Below, in pieces: positions 42,347-51,896 of a stretch of 64,000 bases of DNA. The DNA is taken from NCBI GenBank assembly GCA_044370475.1, contig JBILVK010000001.1:62001-126000 (forward strand), written 5' to 3'. The stretch is from B1 sp044370475 (lineage in GTDB: Bacteria; Bacteroidota; Bacteroidia; UKL13-3). The first letter of the stretch is position 1, and every line of letters begins with the position of its first letter. A model generated the notes under the pieces. It saw only the letters and a program-made list of their open reading frames with translations, made no database searches and was not told the origin of the DNA. The translations under genes and the position numbers were made by a program.

Positions 42347-43624
42347 TTATCTCGCTCTTAACCAAGGCAATGGATTTTGAAACACTTGCTGTTTCCAAAC
42401 CTCAAAATGCAATCTACTTGTCCCATCCTCCGCATTAATTGCCAACTCACCTATAACATCATCCGTATTTACTTCCTGACCAATCTTTACATTTACCGTT
42501 TCCAAACGAGCATAAACGGTAAAATACTCACCATGGTTAATCAAAACCACCTTATCAAGACCAGGAATTGGAAAAATTCCCTTTACTTTTCCTTTATAAA
42601 CAGTCTTTACAACAGCACCATTTGAAGAACTTATATCAATGCCGTTGTTGGTTGTAACAACCCCTTTTAAGGTTGGATGGTTGTGTGCTCCAAAGCTCTG
42701 ATACAACTGCCCTTTAACTGGCCATGGTAACTTCCCCTTATTACTCACAAAATCACCATTCAACTTTAAATCAGCATCCGACAAATAGCTGTTTTTTGTG
42801 GTTGGAGCAGCTGGTTTATTATTCTTTTTAGCCTCTTTTGCCCGCTTAATTTCTTCTGCCTTTTTAGCTGCAGCAATCTCTGCACTAATTAAATTATTAA
42901 TAGATTGATTTAACTTTTTAGCTGCCTTCTCTTGCTCAATAATAGTTTGGCTTAACGACTTTACCTTTTGTTGAACCTTCCCCAATAAAACACTCTGTTC
43001 CTTCTTATCTACAACAAGCTCTTTCTTCTCTTCCTCTTTTATTTTTATTAAGCCAACCTTTTGCCTTTTTACATCTATAAGTTCATTAAGAGCTAAAATC
43101 ATTTGATTTTGCGTTTTTAAAATTAGCTGAGCCTGTTGCTGACGGTAAGAACCGTAAGCATTTAGGTATTTTAACCTTCTTAATGCTTGGTCAAAACTCT
43201 TCGAATCAAAAATAAACAATAGGGCTGAACCAACATCGCGTTTCTTGTATACCGATACCAGATAGTTTGCATAGTCTAGCTTCAACAATTCAATGTCTGA
43301 TTTAAGTGACTCTACAAACTTGTGTTGATTCGCAATTTCGATGCTAATTTCAAAGGTCTCTTGAGAAACATTTTCAATGACCCTTTCTCTGGTTTGAATT
43401 TGAGCGCCAATAACCTCCAATTGTTTAATGGAATTCCTTTCTTCAGACTTCACTTTCTCAAGCTCCTTCTTATTTCTAGAAATCTGTTCCTGCAAGGCCT
43501 TGCGCTGCTGCTCAAGCGCTTTTCTCTTATTGGTAAATTTTTGGGCAAAGGCCAAATTACCAATAAATGCTGTTAGTAAAACAACACTAATAAATCTTAA
43601 CTTTATACGACTTAGGTACAACAA
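42347..43624 (-). CDS. EnvC-like murein hydrolase activator (coiled coil plus degenerate LytM)
   Basis: A 425-residue exported protein. A signal peptide (about 1-28, ending GNLAFAQ) leads to a long coiled coil (about 29-265, rich in Glu, Lys and Gln). After a Lys/Ala-rich linker comes a LytM/M23 domain (about 295-425). The zinc ligands are not complete: the HxxxD site reads NNGIDIS, so the His is Asn, and the HxH site reads RLHFEVW, with the first His lost. This is as expected for EnvC, which activates amidases instead of cutting. The start is TTG at 43624 or 43621; there is no ATG before the signal. It overlaps the DUF4292 gene by 38 bases and ends the minus-strand envelope cluster. Confidence 0.87.
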   Translation of the reverse strand: MLYLSRIKLRFISVVLLTAFIGNLAFAQKFTNKRKALEQQRKALQEQISRNKKELEKVKSEERNSIKQLEVIGAQIQTRERVIENVSQETFEISIEIANQHKFVESLKSDIELLKLDYANYLVSVYKKRDVGSALLFIFDSKSFDQALRRLKYLNAYGSYRQQQAQLILKTQNQMILALNELIDVKRQKVGLIKIKEEEKKELVVDKKEQSVLLGKVQQKVKSLSQTIIEQEKAAKKLNQSINNLISAEIAAAKKAEEIKRAKEAKKNNKPAAPTTKNSYLSDADLKLNGDFVSNKGKLPWPVKGQLYQSFGAHNHPTLKGVVTTNNGIDISSSNGAVVKTVYKGKVKGIFPIPGLDKVVLINHGEYFTVYARLETVNVKIGQEVNTDDVIGELAINAEDGTSRLHFEVWKQQVFQNPLPWLRAR

Positions 43625-44378
43625 ACTGAGGTTCCTTTTTTATGTTTGTTGCGAAGTTGGTGATAGAAAACTTACATTCTATCTTTTTTTCTCCCTGAAT
43701 GTTGATTACTATTTCATGTGGATAGGAAAATCCCGAAACATTTTTAAAATCATTAAATTTAACAAGCATTTGCTGTGATTTGGCTTGTTCAGATAAAGCT
43801 ACACTTTGTGCTATATAATTAGCATCATAAGTTGCCTTATGCTTAATTCCTCCCATATCTAATAACAAAACTAGATATTGAGTCAAACTATCAACACTGG
43901 TAACACCCACTTTGGGGTCGTACATAGCATTTGCCCAAGTTAAATTTTGCAATTGCTCAAATCCCATTGGAGCACTAGAAAAATTACGCAAAAAAGAATA
44001 CGAAGCAGAAATATATGTTCTATTCACTAAATCCAATATCCTGATAGAATCCGGCTTTATTAAAACCCTTGCCACATTTACTATTCCGAGTGCTTTAGCA
44101 TTTAAATAAATGTATTGATCTCTTTTTGCCGATACTTCTATATTTAGGGTAACAGATTGTTTTCCATCAGCATAATCTGCCTCAGAATTAAACGACAATT
44201 CATTACTCCAATTTTTTTGCGATACTACCCTTGCAAACAACAACTCCTCTGCGCTTACGCCCTTAGAAGCAATCGCTTTCTCTATAGCCTTTGGCTGCTG
44301 CCCTGTTACATTCTTCTTAGTTTTACAAGAAAATAAAACAGTACTCAATACCACTAAAATGAAAATATAAGCTCTCAT
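43587..44378 (-). CDS. DUF4292 lipoprotein
   Basis: A 263-residue lipoprotein. The signal ends in a lipobox STVLFSC. The body has the DUF4292 pattern: FNSEADYADGKQSVTLNIEV, then YLNAKALGIVNVARVLIKPD, SIRILDLVNRTYI, and LVKFNDFKNV with YPHEIVINIQGEKKIECKF near the end. The fold is reminiscent of LolA-like lipoprotein carriers. The function is not established. It sits 8 bases after the TPR gene and overlaps the EnvC-like gene, an order that I know from other Bacteroidota, so the three probably act together at the envelope. Confidence 0.88.
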   Translation of the reverse strand: MRAYIFILVVLSTVLFSCKTKKNVTGQQPKAIEKAIASKGVSAEELLFARVVSQKNWSNELSFNSEADYADGKQSVTLNIEVSAKRDQYIYLNAKALGIVNVARVLIKPDSIRILDLVNRTYISASYSFLRNFSSAPMGFEQLQNLTWANAMYDPKVGVTSVDSLTQYLVLLLDMGGIKHKATYDANYIAQSVALSEQAKSQQMLVKFNDFKNVSGFSYPHEIVINIQGEKKIECKFSITNFATNIKKEPQFVVPKSYKVKIY

Positions 44379-44386
44379 ACTATAAC

Positions 44387-46078
44387 CTAATTTTTGGGTA
44401 AACTTTTATTTTTAATCTTTGCATCAAGTTCATTGCTGGAGCCTCCTAAAACTTTTGCTTTTTTCCATTGAACATTGGCATCCTCCACTTCATTTAACCT
44501 ATATAATATGTCGCCAAAATGCTCAACCACCTCCGCATTATTAGGAGAAAGTTCCAATGACTTTAAAATTTGCTTCTTGGCCTCCAAGTACTCGCCTCTC
44601 ATATATAATATCCAAGCATAAGTGTCAAGATTAGATGGATTCCCTGGATCCAACTCAATGGACCTTTTGCTCATATTCGCTGCCTTATCCAAATCAACAT
44701 TTCTTAAAGAAAGAAAATATGCGAAATTGTTTAAGGCCATAGAGTTTGAAGGAGCAATTGATAATACAGCCTCAAAGGCACTATCAGATGTTTCAAATTT
44801 GCCTGCATAATGAGCCATATCACCCAATGAACTAAGCATTTGAATTAACATGGTTTCATCCGATGCCATGCTAACACCCAATTGCGCAAAACCCAATCCT
44901 ACTTGATATACCTTTAATTGCCTACATGCCACACCGTGCAAAAGGTAGGCTGTTGGATAATCAGGAAACAATGGCATAATTTTTTCGCAATCTTCCTTCA
45001 TCCAATCATACCTCAATAACTGTTGATCACAGAATAATATTTGGTCCCAAGCCAATAGATAATTAGCAGATTTCGACACCGCTTGCAAATAATAAGCACG
45101 GGCCTCTTCGGTCTTTTTTTCTTGTAGCAATAAATCACCATAAAAAACATAAGGCTCAACTGCCTCTGGATTTGCTTGCAAAAAAGCTTCGTTCAATGCT
45201 TGGCATTTTTCTTTTTGGTCCGAACCAAAGTAATTGCTGGGATATAATCTAGCTAATACTTGCATCTTAAACTTAGGCTCTAGGTTAGATTTCATTCCAA
45301 GGAGCAATTGCTCAAAACAAGCTTGTGTGTCGCCTACTTCTTGATAATATTCTGCAATAGAAAAAGCTGCAAACCCATTTAAAGAATCAGCCTTTTGAAT
45401 TTCTTGATAAATTTTTAATGCCTCTTTTTGCTTATTGCTATTCATGTACAAATCGGCAAGAATTCCTTTATAATTCAATTGGGTTGGGTAGGCATTACAA
45501 AGCTTCTCAATCTCAGATGTAGCCGCTTTAATATCTCCCTTACTCAAATAAATTTCTTCCTTTTGCCTACTTACATTTTCTGTAACTCCCTGTTGTTTTT
45601 CGTACCTATTTAGAGCAGAAATGGCCTTTTCTGGCTTTTTATTGAGTATCCATAGATTGGCAATTTCTAATAAATAATGTGCATCCTTGGTTTTTTTGTA
45701 GGCCATTTCGCACTTGCTTATGGCATCCTCATAACGTTGATTGGATTTATATAATTCTATTAAAAACTTTGCATACCAATCATTACTTGGTTCAAGTTTA
45801 AATGCCCTCTCAGCTTCATCAATTGCCTCCTCACCATGCTTGGTAGACAATAATACAGTTGCCAATTGGTAATGAACATTCGCATTATTTGGTTCAAGCT
45901 TAATTGCCTCCTTAAATTCAAAAATGGCTTCGTCATAATTTTTAATCATTTTTTCCTTCATTCCAGCAAAAAAGCGCTTATCGAACTCCATTTTCTGGCG
46001 CTCTTTAATAACTTCCTTAGTGGGTTGAGAAAAAACAACTAATGGAAACAGTAAAAATACAAGTAATTTAACCTTCAT
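44387..46078 (-). CDS. exported TPR protein
   Basis: A 563-residue protein made mainly of TPR helices. The start is at the ATG at 46078, which gives a signal peptide KVKLLVFLLFPLVVFSQ; the frame to 46168 adds 30 residues and overlaps the nucleotidyltransferase gene. At least ten repeats can be followed, for example YDEAIFEFKEAIKLEPNNAN, ALKIYQEIQKADSLNGFAA and YLEAKKQILKSLELSPNNAE. TPR arrays bind other proteins, here likely in the periplasm. It sits in the conserved order nucleotidyltransferase, TPR, DUF4292, EnvC-like. A GGTCCGAACC motif is at 45217-45226. Confidence 0.88.
   Translation of the reverse strand: MKVKLLVFLLFPLVVFSQPTKEVIKERQKMEFDKRFFAGMKEKMIKNYDEAIFEFKEAIKLEPNNANVHYQLATVLLSTKHGEEAIDEAERAFKLEPSNDWYAKFLIELYKSNQRYEDAISKCEMAYKKTKDAHYLLEIANLWILNKKPEKAISALNRYEKQQGVTENVSRQKEEIYLSKGDIKAATSEIEKLCNAYPTQLNYKGILADLYMNSNKQKEALKIYQEIQKADSLNGFAAFSIAEYYQEVGDTQACFEQLLLGMKSNLEPKFKMQVLARLYPSNYFGSDQKEKCQALNEAFLQANPEAVEPYVFYGDLLLQEKKTEEARAYYLQAVSKSANYLLAWDQILFCDQQLLRYDWMKEDCEKIMPLFPDYPTAYLLHGVACRQLKVYQVGLGFAQLGVSMASDETMLIQMLSSLGDMAHYAGKFETSDSAFEAVLSIAPSNSMALNNFAYFLSLRNVDLDKAANMSKRSIELDPGNPSNLDTYAWILYMRGEYLEAKKQILKSLELSPNNAEVVEHFGDILYRLNEVEDANVQWKKAKVLGGSSNELDAKIKNKSLPKN
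45214..45229. repeat. near-palindromic GGTCCGAACC motif with TTT/AAA flanks
   Basis: TTTGGTCCGAACCAAA differs by one base from the perfect 16-bp palindrome at 56851-56866. Confidence 0.6.
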
Positions 46079-46139
46079 ACCTCTCAAACAAAGGTTATCG
46101 CAAGAATACCTAATAAGATTATTGAATAGCAATTTCAAA

Positions 46140-47150
46140 CTATAAAATAGTGGTAAAATCGCCCACACTTAAATCTTTTGCTTCACCCTTGTAGTGCACA
46201 TGACTTCCAATCATGGCATTATCAATAACCGCATGTTTTATGCTGGTATGAGTTTGTATAATGCAATTCCCCACAACAGAGTTCTCAATGGTACAATTAT
46301 CACCAATAGAGGCGTGTGGCCCCACAATACTTCTCTTAATCTTTACATTTTTACCAATATATGAAGGTTGAATGATAAGAGAATTCTCAGTTTCTACTGT
46401 TTCATGAACCATCTTTTCATTGGCTGCATGCATATGATGTAGAATTCTTGAATTTGTAAATACTGTTGAATTCTTGTTACCACAATCTAACCATTCTGTA
46501 ACCTGACCAGGCTCAAAATTAGTGCCTTTTTGCTTCATGTTTTCCAAAGCATTTGTTAATTGGTATTCGCCTTTTTCACGAATATCATTGTCTAACAAAT
46601 ATTGGAGTTCACTGCGCAAATAAGCCCCATCTTTAAAGTAATAGATGCCAATGATTGCAAGGTCTGAAACAAAATGTTCTGGCTTTTCAACAAAATCTGT
46701 AATGACGTTTTTCTCATTCACTTTAACAACACCAAAGGGTCTTGGATCATCCACCTTTTGAACCCAAATAATACCGTCTTTCTCTCTATCAAGTGTAAAA
46801 TCAGCTTTGAATAAAGTATCGGCAAAAACTACCAATACATTTCCATCCAAACTCTCCTTGGCACACATAATGGCATGAGCAGTTCCAAGCGGTTCTTCTT
46901 GGTAATAAATACTTCCTTTAGCACCAAGTTTCTCTGCAACACTTACCAATTCCTTTTCAACAGTTGCTCCAAAAGTTGGCCCAATAATAAATGCTACTTC
47001 CTCTATTCCTGTGCCACAAACTTTGGCTAAATCTTCAATTATCTTTTGAACAATAGGCTTTCCTGCAACAGGAATAAGTGGTTTAGGAACTGTGAGTGTG
47101 TGGGGTCTCATACGCTTACCCATACCTGCCATTGGTACTATTATTTTCAT
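46140..47150 (-). CDS. sugar-phosphate nucleotidyltransferase with left-handed beta-helix
   Basis: A 336-residue enzyme of the NTP_transferase family, which makes nucleotide sugars from sugar 1-phosphates. The N-terminal signature is VPMAGMGKRMRPHTLTVPKP, with the product site VVFADTLF and EKPEH. The catalytic domain runs to about 230. From about 255, hexapeptide repeats (NVKIKRSIVGPHASIGDN, CTIENSVVGN) form a left-handed beta-helix, so it is like RmlA-long or GlmU-type enzymes, but the sugar is unknown. It is followed 61 bases later by the TPR gene and preceded by dut, inside the envelope cluster. Confidence 0.88.
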   Translation of the reverse strand: MKIIVPMAGMGKRMRPHTLTVPKPLIPVAGKPIVQKIIEDLAKVCGTGIEEVAFIIGPTFGATVEKELVSVAEKLGAKGSIYYQEEPLGTAHAIMCAKESLDGNVLVVFADTLFKADFTLDREKDGIIWVQKVDDPRPFGVVKVNEKNVITDFVEKPEHFVSDLAIIGIYYFKDGAYLRSELQYLLDNDIREKGEYQLTNALENMKQKGTNFEPGQVTEWLDCGNKNSTVFTNSRILHHMHAANEKMVHETVETENSLIIQPSYIGKNVKIKRSIVGPHASIGDNCTIENSVVGNCIIQTHTSIKHAVIDNAMIGSHVHYKGEAKDLSVGDFTTIL

Positions 47151-47254
47151 GTTAAAAAAATTTTACGAGTTTAAAATCAAATTATTGGAACGCAACCTAA
47201 TACAAACACCTAAATTTTCAAAGCAAGAATAATTGGCAAAATAATTTCCTGTTT

Positions 47255-47686
47255 TTAGGACCCAGTGCTTCCATATCCACCTGTACCTCTGTTAGTTTCA
47301 CTCAAACTTGCCACAAGTTCCCAATCAATTTGTTCATGTTTGGCCAATACCATTTGGGCAATTCTATCTCCAGAATTAATCTCAAATGCAGAATCGCCAT
47401 GATTAATCAACAATACCTTTACTTCTCCTCTATAATCAGCATCAATGGTTCCTGGACTATTTAACACGGTTATTCCATGCTTAAATGCCAAGCCACTTCT
47501 AGGTCTAATTTGAATCTCAAATCCAATTGGAATTTCTACAAATAATCCAGTTGAAACAAGGGCTCTTTTTCCTGGCTCAATGCTAATTTTTTCATCCAAA
47601 AAAGCCATCAAATCAATGCCAGCAGCGTGTTGCGTTTGATAGCTAGGCAATGGGTTATTTGATTGATTTATGATTTTAACTATCAT
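47255..47686 (-). CDS. dut: dUTP diphosphatase
   Basis: A 143-residue trimeric dUTPase, which cuts dUTP to dUMP and keeps uracil out of DNA. The five motifs are seen in order: AGIDLMAF, RSGLAFKHG, GTIDADYRGE, GDRIAQMV and RGTGGYGSTG. The length is standard. It overlaps the flippase stop by 4 bases (ATGA at 47683-47686), so it is translationally coupled to it. A role in the envelope cluster is not needed, but the same linkage occurs in other Bacteroidota. Confidence 0.96.
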   Translation of the reverse strand: MIVKIINQSNNPLPSYQTQHAAGIDLMAFLDEKISIEPGKRALVSTGLFVEIPIGFEIQIRPRSGLAFKHGITVLNSPGTIDADYRGEVKVLLINHGDSAFEINSGDRIAQMVLAKHEQIDWELVASLSETNRGTGGYGSTGS

Positions 47687-49158
47687 TTGGTAATTTTAAA
47701 AAGTGCCACTTTTCTCATCTCTAATAAATATGCCAACATCATAAAAGTAAACAACAACAATGCTCTTAATGCAAAACCAGCTATCGTATCTACCTCCACA
47801 AAATTAACAGAGTATTGAACGAGCAAATATAAGCCAAGAGCAACAGTTAAATAAACAAATGCCCTATTTAAATTATACGGAATAGGATAATATTTCTGTC
47901 CCCAAACATACCCTAGAACCATCATAAATAAATAGCAAATAAAGGTAGTCCATGCGCATCCCATATACCCAATTCTTGGAATCAAAATTAAATTCAGCAC
48001 AATGGTTATGATAGCCCCCAATATGGATATTTGAGCCCCTTTTTTGGTCTGATCCGACAACTTATACCAAATAGACACATTGTAATAAATACCGAGAAAA
48101 ATATTCGCAAACAACAATATAGGAACTACAGCCAATCCCTCATGAAATTTATCATCAATAAAGTGCTTAAAATAATGCAAATAAAACATCACCAAAAGGA
48201 AAACAAAAAGACAAATCCAAATAAAGTAATTCATTACTTTCACATAGATATCCTTCTTCTCAGTTGTTTTAGAATGTGCAAAGAAAAAAGGTTCGGCAGC
48301 AAATTTAAAAGCCTGAATAAATAACGTGATAATAATAGACAATTTATAATTCGCGCCATAAATACCATTCATGGCCTGAGCCTCGTTGGGATTTGGCCAT
48401 ACATACCTCAAAATGGCCCTATCTAATGTTTCATTTATCATTCCTGCTAGTCCAACCCAAATCATAGGCACAGCATAGGCAAACATACGACGCCACTGTT
48501 GATATTGAAACATGAAACCTGTGCTAAAAATCTCTTTGCTCAGTAATAAGGCAGTAATCATACTTGCAAGCAAATTGGATACAAACACACTTGTAATTCC
48601 CATTGCAGGATCATAGAAAGGCAAGATGATTTGATGAGCAGATTGATAGTAAGGTGCCAGTAACAAAAAATACAAATTCAATCCTATTAAAAGCAGAATA
48701 TTCGTATTTTTAATTAAGGCAAATCTTAAGGGTTTGTTTTGAAACCTAAGCAAGGCAAAAGGAATAGCAGACAAAGCATCAAAAAACAGAATTCCAACAG
48801 TGAGGTATACAAACTCTGGATTATCTCCATAGCCCATGAAATTTGCAATCTGTTGCCCAAAACCAAGAAATAAAATCAAAAATGTACCAGCCACCCCTAA
48901 AACAGAAACCAAAGCATTTGAAAAGACATCCTTGCTATTCTCTTTCTCAGCAAATCTGAAAAAAGCCGTTTCCATGCCATGGGTAAGTAGGATATTAAAA
49001 AATGAAATGTAAGCATAAAACTCTGTGTTAATTCCATACTCAATTTGTGTAAAAACACTTGTGTATAGCGGTACCAGCAGAAAGTAGAAGAACCTTCCTA
49101 AAATTGTACTAAGGCCATAAATGGCTGTTTGTCCAGCAAGTTTTTTTAGTGCGCTCAA
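47683..49158 (-). CDS. oligosaccharide flippase, MATE/Wzx-like
   Basis: A 491-residue polytopic membrane protein with about 14 hydrophobic segments, of the polysaccharide-transport (MVF) superfamily. It opens MSALKKLAGQTAIYGLSTIL, which is typical, followed by FYFLLVPLYTSVF. Such proteins flip lipid-linked oligosaccharides across the inner membrane. The start is TTG at 49158; no ATG exists between the upstream in-frame stop (49089-49091 of the plus strand numbering is too far; the nearest is at 49189-49191) and this point. It heads the cluster and overlaps dut by 4 bases. The substrate is likely a cell-surface glycan. Confidence 0.86.
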   Translation of the reverse strand: MSALKKLAGQTAIYGLSTILGRFFYFLLVPLYTSVFTQIEYGINTEFYAYISFFNILLTHGMETAFFRFAEKENSKDVFSNALVSVLGVAGTFLILFLGFGQQIANFMGYGDNPEFVYLTVGILFFDALSAIPFALLRFQNKPLRFALIKNTNILLLIGLNLYFLLLAPYYQSAHQIILPFYDPAMGITSVFVSNLLASMITALLLSKEIFSTGFMFQYQQWRRMFAYAVPMIWVGLAGMINETLDRAILRYVWPNPNEAQAMNGIYGANYKLSIIITLFIQAFKFAAEPFFFAHSKTTEKKDIYVKVMNYFIWICLFVFLLVMFYLHYFKHFIDDKFHEGLAVVPILLFANIFLGIYYNVSIWYKLSDQTKKGAQISILGAIITIVLNLILIPRIGYMGCAWTTFICYLFMMVLGYVWGQKYYPIPYNLNRAFVYLTVALGLYLLVQYSVNFVEVDTIAGFALRALLLFTFMMLAYLLEMRKVALFKITK

Positions 49159-49237
49159 GAGAATACAATAATATGAAATTTTGTTCTTTCATTTGCGTTA
49201 ATATTAAGACATAACAGCAGAATGCTATTCAATTACC

Positions 49238-49245
49238 TATTTTCG
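49238..49245 (+). promoter_or_regulatory. Bacteroidota-type -7 element (TTCG variant) for the TPR gene
   Basis: TATTTTCG matches TAnnTTCG, 15 bases before the ATG at 49261. It lies inside the longer reading frame from 49222 and supports the shorter start. Confidence 0.45.
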
Positions 49246-49260
49246 TTCATTATTGCGCTC

Positions 49261-51087
49261 ATGAAAAACCATCTACATTCCAGTGTACTGAAATTCGCCT
49301 TTATTTGTCTGCTTTGCATAGGCAGCAATATGGCAATGGGCCAAATGGCTGATGAGGAAATTGCAGCGCAATACCTAGGCAATAAAGAGTTTGATAAATC
49401 TGCCGACATGTATGAAAAGCTCTTGAGCAAAAACCATAAATCAGTTTACTTTTACGACAATTTACTCAAGAGCTATATAGGAGGGAATGATTTTAGCAAC
49501 GCTCAAAAATTATGTAAGAAGCAGTCAAGGAAATTTGAAACAAATTACTATTTCAAAGTTGACTTAGGTTATATATATCGATTGCAGAAGGAGGACCAGA
49601 AATCGATTAAACTTTTTGAAGAATTGATCAATAATTTACCACCTAACGACAATGATATTTTTGAACTGGCTAAGGCATTTGAAAAAAGAACTGAGAGAGC
49701 CTATGCTGTTCAAACCTATTTGCATGGAAGAAAAATATTGAAAAATGAACTGCTTTTTTGCAATGAATTGGGCGGACTTTACAGCGAAATTGGCGACAAA
49801 CAATATATGATTGAGGAGTATTTGAAAGTACTCATTGTAGACGATTCCTATATGAAGGAAGTGCAAGGATTTCTGCAAAATAGCATTGAGACAAAAGAAG
49901 AGTTTGAGTGGCTTAAGCAAGCGCTATTGAAGAAAAATAAGCAATACCCCAATCGCAATACCTTTAGTGAAATGTTGATTTGGTTTCATGTTCAAAAAAA
50001 CGAATATGAACTGGCTTTGGTTTATGCAAAATCTCTTGATAGGAAAAACAAAGAAGATGGTAGGCGATTGATTGAATTAGGTTTTTTTGCGATGGCAAAT
50101 GAGCGCTACGACGCGGCCATCGATATTTTTAAACAAGTATCGGCGCTTGGTTCAGACAAGACCTACTACAACCTAGCCAAAAGCAGTGAATTAGAAGCAC
50201 GAAGCAAAAAAATTCTATTGGGAAACTATACGGATGCCGACTTAAAAGCGCTTGCATTAGAATATCAATTGGTTTTAAAGGAGTTGGGCGAAAATCCCTC
50301 AACGGCAACTACCATAAGAAGTTTAGCCAATTTGGAAGCCTATTATTTAAATGATTACCCTAAAGCCATTGAGCATTATGAGCAAATAATTTCAATGCCT
50401 AGGGTCGACAGGTTTTTACAGGCAAATTGCAAACTTGATTTGGCAGATTTTTATGTGATGAAAGGGGAAGTTTGGGAGGCAATGCTATTATATGGACAAG
50501 TTGATAAGGATTTTTTGCAAGACCCTTTAGCACAAGAAGCAAAATTTAGAAATGCTCGATTAAGCTATTATTTAGGTGAATTTGAGTGGGCAAAAGCCCA
50601 ATTAGATGTTCTAAAAACTGCAACCACCCAACTAATTGCGAATAATGCTTTAGAACTTTCATTGCTTATTCAAGATAACTCAGTTGATAGCAACTTGGAG
50701 CCCCTAAAATTATATGCAAATGCCGATTTAAATTATGTGCAAAGAAATTTTCAGGCAGCTTTGTCTATACTTGATAGCATAAATGTTTTATATCCAAAGC
50801 ACGCCCTCTCTGATGAAGTGCTTTATAAAAAAGCTCAAATATTTTATAGTCAAAAAGAGTTTGCATTAGCTGCAACTTACTACGATAGAATTGCAAGAGA
50901 ATATGGCTCAGATGTTCTCGGAGACAATGCCTTGTACCAATTGGCAAGAATCTATCAGTTTCAGTTAAATAAACCAGAAGACGCCCTAAAAGCTTATGAA
51001 AAATTTATCGATACTTATCCTGGAAGTTTCTTTTTAACTGATGTCAGGAAACAATTTAGAATACTTAGAGGTGACCAATTAAACTAA
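49261..51087 (+). CDS. exported TPR protein, solenoid type
   Basis: A 608-residue protein. The signal peptide is at the ATG at 49261 (KFAFICLLCIGSNMAMGQ), supported by a -7 box at 49238-49245; the longer frame from 49222 adds 13 residues. The rest is a long helical solenoid with many TPR or TPR-like repeats, for example FDKSADMYEKLLSKNHKSVY, YPKAIEHYEQIISMPRVD and FALAATYYDRIAREYGSDVL. The C-terminus has the Tol-Pal YbgF-like form (LYQLARIYQF, YEKFIDTYPGS). The gene is followed 1 base later by the DUF4286 gene. It probably scaffolds proteins in the periplasm. Confidence 0.85.
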   Translation: MKNHLHSSVLKFAFICLLCIGSNMAMGQMADEEIAAQYLGNKEFDKSADMYEKLLSKNHKSVYFYDNLLKSYIGGNDFSNAQKLCKKQSRKFETNYYFKVDLGYIYRLQKEDQKSIKLFEELINNLPPNDNDIFELAKAFEKRTERAYAVQTYLHGRKILKNELLFCNELGGLYSEIGDKQYMIEEYLKVLIVDDSYMKEVQGFLQNSIETKEEFEWLKQALLKKNKQYPNRNTFSEMLIWFHVQKNEYELALVYAKSLDRKNKEDGRRLIELGFFAMANERYDAAIDIFKQVSALGSDKTYYNLAKSSELEARSKKILLGNYTDADLKALALEYQLVLKELGENPSTATTIRSLANLEAYYLNDYPKAIEHYEQIISMPRVDRFLQANCKLDLADFYVMKGEVWEAMLLYGQVDKDFLQDPLAQEAKFRNARLSYYLGEFEWAKAQLDVLKTATTQLIANNALELSLLIQDNSVDSNLEPLKLYANADLNYVQRNFQAALSILDSINVLYPKHALSDEVLYKKAQIFYSQKEFALAATYYDRIAREYGSDVLGDNALYQLARIYQFQLNKPEDALKAYEKFIDTYPGSFFLTDVRKQFRILRGDQLN

Positions 51088-51088
51088 T

Positions 51089-51394
51089 ATGATTATATAC
51101 AACGTAACAATAAATGTTGACGATAGCATTCACGATGAATGGTTAACTTGGATGAAAACCAAGCATTTGGCCGATGTACTTAACACAGGAATGTTTTCCG
51201 AATATAAAATGTTGAAGTTATTAAGCCGGCAAGAAGACGAAACAGGTACAACCTATGCTATTCAATACTTTACCTCATCTCTCGAAAAATACGAACAATA
51301 TCAGGTAGAATTTGCACCCAAACTCCAATCAGAGGGGCTTTCACTTTTTGGAGGCAAGTTCTCCGCATTTAGAACACTATTAGAAGAGCTGTAA
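51089..51394 (+). CDS. DUF4286 family protein
   Basis: A 101-residue cytoplasmic protein that is conserved in Bacteroidota. It opens MIIYNVTINVDDSIHDEWL, then HLADVLNTGMF, and ends with FAPKLQSEGLSLFGGKFSAF. It looks like a small ferredoxin-like dimer; the role is unknown. It starts 1 base after the TPR gene stop (TAATATG), so the two are co-transcribed. Confidence 0.86.
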   Translation: MIIYNVTINVDDSIHDEWLTWMKTKHLADVLNTGMFSEYKMLKLLSRQEDETGTTYAIQYFTSSLEKYEQYQVEFAPKLQSEGLSLFGGKFSAFRTLLEEL

Positions 51395-51535
51395 CAACCA
51401 TTTAAACTTTTATTTCGCTATTTAGCCCAATTTACAAAGAGGGTAGGTCAAAAATTTGCGCCTGAATATCAGCGCTTTACACATTCATAGCTTTTTTATT
51501 GCTGCTTAAATTAGTTTTTAAGCCATTTAAATTGA

Positions 51536-51543
51536 TAATTTTG
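51536..51543 (+). promoter_or_regulatory. Bacteroidota-type -7 element for the two small membrane-protein genes
   Basis: TAATTTTG matches TAnnTTTG, 56 bases before the ATG at 51600. The 205-base gap 51395-51599 holds nothing else I can support. Confidence 0.35.
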
Positions 51544-51599
51544 ATAGACGATTCAATTTCTACTATTAATTGATTTATCAACCTTAAGCAATAAAGACT

Positions 51600-51878
51600 A
51601 TGGAAGCCACACATCAACTCCACAAACCCTTTGGAACCCAAATAACCTTTTCGCAGTTAAGTTTAAAGAACAAGGGGGAAATTGTTTTCTCTAAAACCTT
51701 GAAATCCATTTTAGATTTTGCCAAATACAGTTATTTGGCCATGGTGATGATATTGGTATTATTTGCCATTGTTGAACTAAAAAACATTTACAACATAGAC
51801 ATTCTGCCAGGCATTGATACACCCATTGACAATGCATATTTTTCTGGCAAAGAACAAGTCATGAACAATGTTTTATAA
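51600..51878 (+). CDS. small single-pass membrane protein
   Basis: A 92-residue protein without a match. One membrane segment (about 45-63, YSYLAMVMILVLFAIVEL) separates a polar N-terminal part (QLHKPFGTQITFSQLSLKN) from a short C-terminal tail with NIDILPGIDTPIDNAYF. It lies 18 bases before the gene for a larger membrane protein, so they probably act as a pair. The base composition and codon use look like those of its neighbours. Coding is supported by the open frame and close spacing; the function is unknown. Confidence 0.6.
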   Translation: MEATHQLHKPFGTQITFSQLSLKNKGEIVFSKTLKSILDFAKYSYLAMVMILVLFAIVELKNIYNIDILPGIDTPIDNAYFSGKEQVMNNVL

Positions 51879-51896
51879 CATATAATACCATCAACC

